NCBI GenBank assembly: GCA_025965635.1
Contig: JAOPWO010000058.1
Coordinates: 1 to 6,262 of the forward strand
Direction of reading: 5' to 3'
Source of the DNA: Modestobacter sp.
GTDB lineage: Bacteria > Actinomycetota > Actinomycetes > Mycobacteriales > Geodermatophilaceae
DNA length: 6,262 bases
The notes under the pieces are model-generated. The model had not been told where the DNA came from and did no database searches. It was given only the letters and a program-made list of their open reading frames with translations. A program made the translations under genes and the position numbers. Shown in pieces: positions 1 to 4,884 of the stretch; positions within the stretch are counted from its first letter, which is position 1; the number at the start of each line of letters is the position of its first letter.

Positions 1-83
1 GCCCGCAGCAGCACCAGGATCTCCCGGCGCTGCGGCTCGGCGATCGCGTTGAAGACGTCCGACGTCGTCGCTGCTCGTGCCAT
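1..83 (-). CDS. ArsR-family HTH transcriptional regulator, N-terminus only (cut by window edge)
   Basis: Read on the minus strand from the ATG at 83, the visible protein begins MARAATTSDVFNAIAEPQRR and continues EILVLLR to the edge. The pattern F-x-A-I-A-E-P-x-R-R-x-I-L-x-L-L is the first helix pair of the ArsR/SmtB winged-helix fold, the 'DP-RR-IL-LL' start typical of ArsR-type repressors, including the branch often paired with SRPBCC (AHSA1) proteins. Only 27 codons are visible, so the recognition helix and any metal-binding cysteines lie outside the window and the ligand cannot be judged. The start is well supported: the -10 box TACGAT ends 6 nt before the ATG, so the transcript probably begins at or next to the start codon and needs no Shine-Dalgarno. 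The gene diverges from the oxidoreductase remnant. Autorepression through the inverted repeat in its promoter is likely but inferred. Confidence 0.8.
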   Translation of the reverse strand, partial: MARAATTSDVFNAIAEPQRREILVLLR

Positions 84-117
84 GGTGACATCGTATTCCG
101 ATACGGGCATACGTCAA
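84..117 (-). promoter_or_regulatory. Promoter and candidate operator of the ArsR-type gene
   Basis: On the minus strand TTGACG (117-112) is followed after 16 bp by TACGAT (95-90), matching the -35 and -10 consensus at 5/6 and 4/6. The ATG starts 7 nt after the -10, which implies a leaderless mRNA. The spacer and -10 are overlapped by a perfect inverted repeat CGTAT-TCCG-ATACG (92-105), and another ATACG half-site lies at 109-113. A repressor bound here would block RNA polymerase, which is how ArsR proteins usually control their own genes. The promoter is seen directly. The operator assignment is inference. Confidence 0.6.
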
Positions 118-232
118 GCCGGGCTGCGGCAGGTCTGGTGAGGTGGCGCGTCACAGCCCTGCGGAAGCGGGCGTGGTGAGGGGAACCAGCGGCCGTCCCC
201 CGACGGACCCGTCAAGCCCGGCGTCGCGCCGG

Positions 233-386
233 CCCTGCCCTCACCGGCATGCGAGCCGTGCAGATCACCCGCTCCGGCGGCCCCGAGGTCATGGACGTCG
301 TGGACATCCCCGACCCCGCCCCGGCCGACGGCGAGGTGCTCTACGAGGTGAGCTCCGCAGGAGTCGACCGTGCCGACACCCACCAC
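233..386 (+). repeat. Direct repeat copy A (oxidoreductase gene start)
   Basis: This stretch matches 4731-4884 in the same orientation: 13 of 16 bases before the ATG, then 115 of 138 coding bases by hand count. Identity is 56/57 over codons 1-19 and falls to about 59/81 over codons 20-46. The similarity ends at about 390. Copies A and B bracket the whole exporter/two-component operon. Confidence 0.8.
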
Positions 387-392
387 CAGTGG
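249..392 (+). pseudogene. 5' remnant of a zinc-free NAD(P)H:quinone oxidoreductase gene
   Basis: Translation from ATG 249 gives MRAVQITRSGGPEVMDVVDI, then a GroES-like N-terminus ending ...SSAGVDRADTHHQ. This matches the first 46 or so residues of the intact oxidoreductase encoded at 4747. After about codon 47 the similarity stops abruptly. The frame stays open for several hundred bases more, but it reads a low-complexity sequence (WLAQSQHSSRSAPCS...) with no MDR features: no GAEF, no AGAGGVG nucleotide loop. The normal protein is about 320 residues, so well over 80% is missing, including the whole Rossmann domain, and no enzyme can be made. GVDRADTHH differs from the intact gene's GVNFADTHQ, so the source may have been a diverged paralog rather than a recent identical copy. 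The position matching the intact gene's -10 box TAGCCT reads TGCCCT, so its promoter is probably dead too. An automatic caller may wrongly report a 184-residue protein here. Confidence 0.8.
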
Positions 393-698
393 CTGGCTCA
401 GTCACAGCACTCCTCGCGGAGTGCGCCGTGCTCCATCGCCGCGCGCTGGACGGCGACAGCCGCCGCTGACCGATCGATGAACGGTGTCTCCCTGTCCACC
501 GTGATCGCGCAGTTCCTCGGCTGGCCCGCGACGACACGGACGGGCATGCCCTTCCTGGGGGACGAGGCGGCCGAGCCCCCGGCGTTGCTCGCCGAGCAGC
601 CACGGCACGGTCAGCAGGATCCCTCGTCGGGCGGTGCGCGTGCGGGGCGCAGCTCAGGCGGGCACTGCGGCGTCGGCCATCGATGGTTCGGGTCTGCC
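393..698. other. About 300 bp with no recognisable gene, between the oxidoreductase remnant and the operon's 3' end
   Basis: Several frames are open on both strands, as expected at this GC content, but none gives a protein I recognise and none has a convincing ribosome site. Contents seen: a perfect 7-bp hairpin at 407-424, a CCATCGATGG palindrome at 677-686, and at 652-677 a short minus-strand match to the last codons and stop of the ABC ATPase gene. The minus strand at about 575-635 can encode a hydrophobic peptide ILLTVPWLLGEQRRG, which resembles a kinase or permease membrane segment but has no supporting context. It probably holds decayed gene debris. Confidence 0.5.
407..424. repeat. Small perfect hairpin GCACTCC-TCGC-GGAGTGC
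   Basis: The arms are 7 bp and perfectly complementary around a 4-base loop. It lies about 275 bp past the response-regulator stop codon and has no T-run on either strand, so terminator function for the minus-strand operon is possible but weakly supported. Confidence 0.35.
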
Positions 699-1325
699 TC
701 AGATCCACCCGTGCCGACGTGCGACGTCCACCGCCACGTGCCGGTTCGGGGCGCCGAGCTTCGCGGCGGCCGCCGAGAGGTGGTTGCGGACGGTGCCCGG
801 TGAGAGGTGTGCCCGGACGGCGATCTCCTCGACCGGGGCGCCGCCCGCCGCGAGCTCCAGCACGTCGGCCTCCCGGGAGGTCAGCGGGCTGTCGCCGGCG
901 CTGATGGCCTCGGCGGCCAACTCCGGGTCGACGTAGCGGCCGCCCCGGTGGACCGTGCGGACGACGTCGGACAGGACCCCCGCATTGACCGTCTTGGGCA
1001 GGAAGCCGCGCACACCGGCTTCCAGCGCACGCTTGAGGTGACCGGCACGTCCATGCCCGGTGACGATCACCGCGCTGCAGGTGGGCACCACCGAGCACAT
1101 CTCGGCGGCCACCGAGATGCCGTCGCGGTCGGGCATCTGCAGGTCCAGGATGGCGACGTCCGGGGTGTGCGCCCGGGCCATAGCGAGCGCCTCCGCGCCG
1201 GAGGCGGCCTGGGCGACCACCTCGATGTCCGCCTCCAGTGCGAGGAGGGCAGCGAGGGCCGAGCGGATGAGGTTCTCGTCGTCGGCCAACAGGATCCGGA
1301 TCCTGGTAGGAGCCGGCTCGGTCAT
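699..1325 (-). CDS. NarL/DesR-type two-component response regulator
   Basis: The protein has 208 residues, normal for this family. An N-terminal receiver domain (about 8-123) contains the acidic pair D15-D16, phospho-acceptor D61 in AILDLQMPD, T89 (VIVTG) and K111 (GFLPK), so all catalytic receiver residues are present. The C-terminal LuxR-type helix-turn-helix (about 147-208) starts LTSREADVLELAAGG and has recognition helix LSPGTVRNHLSAAAAKLGA. The RNHLS form is characteristic of DesR-like regulators. The ATG overlaps the kinase stop codon as ATGA (1322-1325) with no good Shine-Dalgarno, so translation is probably coupled. It should be phosphorylated by the kinase encoded just upstream and bind DNA as a dimer, most simply at the inverted repeat in front of the ATPase gene. 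The partner is strongly implied by gene order; the target site is inference. The reading frame is open far upstream, but that extension is antisense-like and overlaps the kinase gene. Confidence 0.93.
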   Translation of the reverse strand: MTEPAPTRIRILLADDENLIRSALAALLALEADIEVVAQAASGAEALAMARAHTPDVAILDLQMPDRDGISVAAEMCSVVPTCSAVIVTGHGRAGHLKRALEAGVRGFLPKTVNAGVLSDVVRTVHRGGRYVDPELAAEAISAGDSPLTSREADVLELAAGGAPVEEIAVRAHLSPGTVRNHLSAAAAKLGAPNRHVAVDVARRHGWI

Positions 1326-2539
1326 CGGGCGCGCCCGGGCAGGGACGCGGTGAGGACGAAGCCCGCCCCGTCCCGGCGCGTCTCGAGCGAGCCGCCGGCG
1401 GCGGCCAGCCGCTCGGCCAGACCGGTCAGCCCGCTCCCGGACCGGCCGTCGCTCGTGCCCACCTCGTCGAGCACGCCGTCGTTCACCACCTCGAGCTCCG
1501 CCTTCCCGCCGGCCGCGTGCAGTGTGATCCTGCATGACGTCGCGTGGCTGTGCCGCAGGACGTTCGTGACGGCCTCGCGCGTGACCCAGCCGAAGGCCGT
1601 CTGCGCCTCGGGGGGAAGCGTCGCGCCGGCGTCCTCCCCGTGCACCGTGCACGCGACCCCGGCGGCGCGTAGCACCGATCGGGCACCGGCCAGTTCGCCG
1701 GTGAGGTCGGTGCTGCGATGCCCACGGACGACCTCGCGGACCTCGCGGAGTGAGTCCTCCGCGAGGCGGCGGACATCGGCCACCTCGTCGGCCGCCTCCG
1801 GACGGCCCCGGCGGACGAGCTCCCCGGCCAGCTGGCTCTTCACCGCGATCGCCGAGAGGTTGCGGCCCATCACGTCGTGCAGATCTCGGGAGAACCGCAG
1901 CCGCTCCTCGGCCACGGCCAACTGGGACTGCACCCCGCGGGTGTGCTCCATCTCGCGGACGAGGTCCAGCACCCACACCGAGAAGCGGAAGGACACGGCG
2001 AATCCGATGACCAGGGTCCCGAACGTCAGCGCCAGCACGAGGGCGGCGGACGGCGGCTGACCTGCCGCGAGTTCGGCGATCCCGACGAGCACCCCGACAC
2101 CAGCGCCGACCAGGGCCAGCGGGCGGGTCTGCCACGTCGTGGAGCAGGCGACCAGCAGCATGCCCAGCGGCAGCGTGACGCTCCACGCGACGACGTCCTG
2201 GCTGCCGCCCCGCAACGCCAGCACGCCGACGGTCGCGGTGGCGAGCGCCGCGCCCCAGCCGAGGGCAAGGAGTCGGCCCGGCATCGGTCGCTCCCGGGGC
2301 TCGCCTCCCATACCGCTCCGCACCAGCAGCACGCCCACCACGGCCACGGCCACCGTCCCCAGGAAGTACGACCCGAGCAGCACCGGTGAGCCCGTCGTCG
2401 CCGCCCACCCCAGACCGAGCATGGTCAGGAGCGGGGTCAGGCCGATGAAGGAGTGGAGCGACCACCTCGTGTAGAGGTCGAGGCGCTGAGGGCCCGAGCG
2501 GCTCCGCCACCAGCGCGCGACGGTCGGCACGGCGCCCAT
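1322..2539 (-). CDS. DesK-like (HisKA_3) membrane sensor histidine kinase
   Basis: The protein has 405 residues from the ATG at 2539. The N-terminal half has about six hydrophobic segments (roughly 32-49, 53-73, 89-109, 113-132, 140-160, 163-185) joined by short loops, so there is no sizeable extracellular sensor domain. A coiled stretch (about 190-215) leads to the phospho-acceptor H221 in SRDLHDVMGRNLSAIAVKSQ, a HisKA_3 H-box. The HATPase_c domain shows the N-box REAVTNVLRHSHA (N326), G1 VVNDG (about 351-355) and G2 SGSGLTGLAERL. DesK-family kinases read membrane state or membrane-active compounds; the closest functional parallels are Bacillus DesK (fluidity) and LnrJ (linearmycin). The gene starts 59 bp after the permease stop and overlaps the regulator gene by 4 bp. 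No strong Shine-Dalgarno precedes the ATG, and repeated palindromes lie just upstream. The frame is open much further upstream, but the permease gene occupies that DNA, so this ATG is preferred. Confidence 0.92.
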   Translation of the reverse strand: MGAVPTVARWWRSRSGPQRLDLYTRWSLHSFIGLTPLLTMLGLGWAATTGSPVLLGSYFLGTVAVAVVGVLLVRSGMGGEPRERPMPGRLLALGWGAALATATVGVLALRGGSQDVVAWSVTLPLGMLLVACSTTWQTRPLALVGAGVGVLVGIAELAAGQPPSAALVLALTFGTLVIGFAVSFRFSVWVLDLVREMEHTRGVQSQLAVAEERLRFSRDLHDVMGRNLSAIAVKSQLAGELVRRGRPEAADEVADVRRLAEDSLREVREVVRGHRSTDLTGELAGARSVLRAAGVACTVHGEDAGATLPPEAQTAFGWVTREAVTNVLRHSHATSCRITLHAAGGKAELEVVNDGVLDEVGTSDGRSGSGLTGLAERLAAAGGSLETRRDGAGFVLTASLPGRAR

Positions 2540-2570
2540 GCTGCCGTACCGACCGCCGGCGGCAGGGTTG

Positions 2571-2605
2571 CCGGTCACCGGACGTGGCGACCGGCCGGTC
2601 ACCGG
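2571..2605. repeat. Repeated palindromic boxes between permease and kinase genes
   Basis: The 11-mer CCGGTCACCGG occurs twice (2571-2581 and 2595-2605), 24 bp start to start. Each copy is itself an odd palindrome. The 12-bp perfect palindrome GACCGGCCGGTC (2589-2600) overlaps the second copy. The second box includes the permease stop codon and the first lies in the 59-bp gap before the kinase ATG. In the mRNA these can fold as alternative hairpins, and in DNA they could be protein sites. Function is unknown. High GC raises the chance of such repeats, but the exact 11-bp duplication stands out. Confidence 0.55.
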
Positions 2606-3435
2606 CGAGGTGCCCAGCGGAAGACCCGCCGGGCGAGGAGTGCGCCTCCTCCCAGCCAGCCGGCGAGCACGACCAGTGCCAGCGGCGATGCCGCCCAGGC
2701 GCCCGCCGTGTCGACCGCCTGCCCGTCCCAGGTCTCCCCGACCAGGCCGAGCCGGCTGAGTTCGACCACGGGAGTCAGCGGGAGGAGACGGGCGACCTGG
2801 GCGAGCTGCTCGGGGAAGTCGGACAACGGGACCAGCAGTCCGGAGAGCATCATCGCCGTGAGGACCAGGGGCATGGTGGTGAACTGTGCGGCCTCCACCG
2901 TGCGCGTGAAGGACGTGCTGACCGCGGCCAGCACCACCATCACCGCGCCGCCCCCGAGCAGGGCGACGAGCGGCAGGACGACGTCCACGGGGGCCGGCCA
3001 CTCCCCCAGCACGCCCACGCCGACGGCGACGAGAGCGACCTGGACGGCGGTCACCAGCAGGGTGGGCACGGCCGTGCCGAGCAGCACCTCTGCGTCGGTG
3101 AGCTCACCGGTCCGCATCCGCTGGAGCACCAGCTCCTCGCGCCGGGCGACGAACGTGGTGACCAGGTTGTAGAACGTCACGAAGGTCAACGTCACGCCGA
3201 TGGCGGTGGCGACAACGCCCGGCCCGTGGACCGTCCCACCGTTGGACGCGGTGAGGGCCCCGACGGCCGCCACCATCGCCAGGGGCAGGAGCACGGAGTT
3301 CAGGACGGCGGTGCGGTTGCGCAGGAGCAGCCTGGTCTCGGCGGCGGCGAGAGCGAGCACGCGGCGACGCGCGCTGCCTCGTGAGCCGAGCTCGGGCGGG
3401 GATCCGTGCTCGATGGTCGAGCGGGTCGGGGTCAT
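2599..3435 (-). CDS. ABC-2 type transporter permease (multidrug/antibiotic-exporter type)
   Basis: The protein has 278 residues, the usual size for DrrB-like ABC-2 permeases. After a cytoplasmic N-terminus (MTPTRSTIEH...) comes an amphipathic stretch RVLALAAAETRLLLRNRTAV, then six hydrophobic segments at about 43-62, 74-96, 117-144, 151-174, 185-204 and 251-269. The loop LVTTFVARREELVLQRMRTG (about 91-110) is the coupling-helix region of ABC-2 permeases. MMLSGLLVPLSDFPE (about 195-209) with LPLTPVVELSR (about 218-228) matches the typical ABC2_membrane C-terminal pattern 'SG..-P....P......-LP'. A Shine-Dalgarno GAGGAA (minus strand of 3442-3447) lies 6 nt before the ATG, and the gene starts 21 bp after the ATPase stop. 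Only one permease is present, so it should act as a homodimer with two copies of the neighbouring ATPase. The substrate is not readable; export of a lipophilic drug or membrane-active compound is the family expectation. Confidence 0.93.
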   Translation of the reverse strand: MTPTRSTIEHGSPPELGSRGSARRRVLALAAAETRLLLRNRTAVLNSVLLPLAMVAAVGALTASNGGTVHGPGVVATAIGVTLTFVTFYNLVTTFVARREELVLQRMRTGELTDAEVLLGTAVPTLLVTAVQVALVAVGVGVLGEWPAPVDVVLPLVALLGGGAVMVVLAAVSTSFTRTVEAAQFTTMPLVLTAMMLSGLLVPLSDFPEQLAQVARLLPLTPVVELSRLGLVGETWDGQAVDTAGAWAASPLALVVLAGWLGGGALLARRVFRWAPRR

Positions 3436-3456
3436 GGCAGGTTCCTCACGGGTCGC

Positions 3457-4413
3457 TCAGGCGGCGGTGGGCACTGCACCGTCGGCGACGGCGAGGAAGG
3501 CTTGTTCGAGCGAGGCGGCTCGGGCCTGCAGGCCGGAGAGCTCGAGACCGTGCTCGCTCGCCCAGGCCAGCACCTCCGTGAGCGCGGGCTGGAGGGCGAA
3601 GGTGCTCAGCTGGACCTGTGGCGCCGGCTGCGTGACCTGCACGCCGGGGAGCCGCGGGAGCGGCGGGGCGCCGACCGGCAGGGTGAAGCGGATGGTTGCC
3701 GGCTGCGAGGCCGAGATCTCCCGCGGCGTGCCGGAGAGCACGACGAGCCCGGCCTGCATGATCGCGATCCGGTCGGCGAGTTCCTCGGCCTCCTCCAGAT
3801 GGTGCGTGGTGAGGACGACGGCGGCTCCGGCGCCGACGAGTTCCCGGACGATCCCCCAGACAGCACGTCGGCTCTCGGGGTCCAGTCCCGTGGTCGGCTC
3901 GTCGAGGACCACCACGCGGGGACGGCCCAGCAACGCCAGCGCCAGGTCGAGCCGACGCCGCTCGCCTCCGGAGAGGGAGCGCACCCGGACGTCGGCCCGA
4001 CCGGGCAGGCCGACCTGCTCCAGCGCCTCCCCGACGGACCGCGGGTCGGTCAGTGTGCGGGCCCAGGTCTGCACGGTCTCGCGCACGGTGAGGTCACCGG
4101 GCAGCCCGCTGTGCTGCAGCTGCACCCCCAGATGCCGGCGGACGGCTGCCCGGTCGCGCCGAGGGTCGTGCCCCAGGACCCGCACACTGCCGCCCGACGG
4201 CGCGGCCAGCCCCTCCAGGACCTCCAGCGCGGAGGTCTTACCGGCACCGTTGACCCCGAGCAACGCGAACACCTCTCCCGGGTGGACCTCGAAGGAGATG
4301 CCGCGGACGGCATGGAAGTCGCCGTACGAGCGCTCCAGGCCGATCACCTCGACGGCGGGAGCTGGGCCGGTCGGGCTCTGCCCTGGCCCGGGGTCGACGT
4401 CGATCGCATGCAC
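3457..4413 (-). CDS. ABC transporter ATP-binding protein (DrrA/CcmA-like exporter ATPase)
   Basis: The protein has 318 residues from a GTG start. It carries a full set of ABC motifs: Walker A GVNGAGKT (53-60), Q-loop within GVQLQHSGLPGDLTVRE (Q100), signature LSGGE (147-151), Walker B VVVLDEP (167-173), D-loop GLDPES, and the H-loop His204 in TTHHLEEAEELADRI. The C-terminal extension of about 80 residues after LSGTP (LPGVQVTQPAPQ... to ASLEQAFLAVADG) matches the DUF4162-like tail of drug-export ATPases. The GTG start is chosen because a perfect Shine-Dalgarno AGGAGG (minus strand of 4419-4424) lies 5 nt upstream and homology to the family begins soon after. The frame has no stop for more than 1 kb upstream and contains ATGs (for example at 4568), but that DNA is a control region and then antisense to the oxidoreductase. 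It is the first gene of the operon, followed by permease, kinase and regulator. It powers the permease from the cytoplasmic face. Confidence 0.94.
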   Translation of the reverse strand: MHAIDVDPGPGQSPTGPAPAVEVIGLERSYGDFHAVRGISFEVHPGEVFALLGVNGAGKTSALEVLEGLAAPSGGSVRVLGHDPRRDRAAVRRHLGVQLQHSGLPGDLTVRETVQTWARTLTDPRSVGEALEQVGLPGRADVRVRSLSGGERRRLDLALALLGRPRVVVLDEPTTGLDPESRRAVWGIVRELVGAGAAVVLTTHHLEEAEELADRIAIMQAGLVVLSGTPREISASQPATIRFTLPVGAPPLPRLPGVQVTQPAPQVQLSTFALQPALTEVLAWASEHGLELSGLQARAASLEQAFLAVADGAVPTAA

Positions 4414-4550
4414 GGTGGCCTCCTGGGAGCGTGCGCCCCGCCCGCCGCGGTCCGGCTGGGCTGCCTGACGCACCTCCCACGCTGCCGCCGTCCGCGGCCT
4501 GGCACACGTGCGAAGTCTCATGAACTCCGCGTGCCCTGGCCACGGCCGAC

Positions 4551-4568
4551 CCATGACCTGTGTCATGG
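4551..4568. promoter_or_regulatory. Candidate response-regulator binding site CCATGAC-N4-GTCATGG
   Basis: CCATGAC (4551-4557) and GTCATGG (4562-4568) are a perfect 7-bp inverted repeat with a CTGT spacer. This is the size and symmetry expected for a dimer of a NarL/LuxR-type regulator. It lies about 138 bp upstream of the ATPase start codon. A smaller TCATGA palindrome is 39 bp closer to the gene (centre to centre). Assigning it to the regulator encoded at 699-1325 is inference from context. Confidence 0.5.
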
Positions 4569-4709
4569 AAGCCCGGCCGGGCGAGGAACGCGCTGTGCGT
4601 GACGGCCACGTCGCCGGTCGGCACGGGTCCGTCCTGGCCCGGGAGGGCAACGGTCCTTCCAGGCGCCTCGCCGTGGAACCGACCGCCGCCGGACCGATCA
4701 CCCGCAGGG

Positions 4710-4746
4710 CGGGTGCTCCCACCCGTACCGCCCTAGCCTCAACGGC
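4710..4746 (+). promoter_or_regulatory. Probable leaderless promoter of the quinone oxidoreductase gene
   Basis: TAGCCT (4734-4739) fits the actinobacterial TAnnnT -10 pattern and ends 7 nt before the ATG, so the mRNA should begin at about the start codon. No Shine-Dalgarno is visible. There is no good -35 box; instead an inverted repeat CGGGTG-CTCC-CACCCG (4710-4725) occupies that position and could be an operator. Confidence 0.5.
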
Positions 4747-4884
4747 ATGCGAGCCGTGCAGATCACCCGCTTCGGCGGCCCCGAGGTCATGGACGTCGTG
4801 GACCTGCCCGACCCGGTCCCCGGGGACGGCGAGCAGCTCTTCGAGATCAGCTCGTCCGGCGTCAATTTCGCCGACACCCACCAG
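4731..4884 (+). repeat. Direct repeat copy B (5' end of the intact oxidoreductase gene)
   Basis: This is the counterpart of 233-386. Together the two copies flank the four-gene minus-strand operon, with 4498 bp between corresponding bases. Copy B is the start of a complete gene, while copy A ends in unrelated sequence. Confidence 0.8.

Larger units (their letters stand above)
4414..4746. promoter_or_regulatory. Divergent control region between the exporter operon and the oxidoreductase gene
   Basis: No gene is seen here. It holds the AGGAGG ribosome site of the ATPase gene (4419-4424), a TCATGA half-palindrome (4518-4523), the CCATGAC/GTCATGG inverted repeat (4551-4568) and the promoter-like end next to the oxidoreductase ATG. 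No TA dinucleotide occurs from 4414 to 4725 (312 bp), so there is no TAnnnT -10 box for the leftward operon. This suggests a weak promoter that depends on an activator, which would suit control by the operon's own response regulator (inference). Confidence 0.6.

Noticed and set aside
407..424. The 7-bp hairpin as the terminator of the four-gene operon
   Set aside because: It lies about 275 bp beyond the regulator stop, has no T-run, and its arms are short for this GC content. It is listed as a repeat only.
402..635. Minus-strand hydrophobic peptide ILLTVPWLLGEQRRG as a fragment of a kinase or permease
   Set aside because: The hydrophobic stretch is short, and the sequence that follows it matches no kinase or permease features I know. 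It is mentioned only as part of the unexplained stretch.
249..803. A 184-codon plus-strand open frame starting at the remnant's ATG
   Set aside because: Only its first 46 or so codons resemble a protein. The rest runs antisense into the regulator gene with no family features, so it is treated as a pseudogene, not a gene.
807..2060. A 417-codon plus-strand open frame opposite the regulator and kinase genes
   Set aside because: It is a shadow of the well-supported two-component genes, with no recognisable domain.
3200..4602. Long plus-strand open frames opposite the ATPase and permease genes
   Set aside because: Their compositions are Arg/Ser/Pro or Gly/Asp/Gln-rich, typical of antisense frames at high GC. 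They have no domains, and the opposite strand carries clear ABC motifs.
233..4884. The flanking repeats as ends of an insertion sequence or composite transposon
   Set aside because: The repeats are coding sequence of an oxidoreductase. No transposase or integrase lies between them, and no terminal inverted repeats or short target duplications were found.
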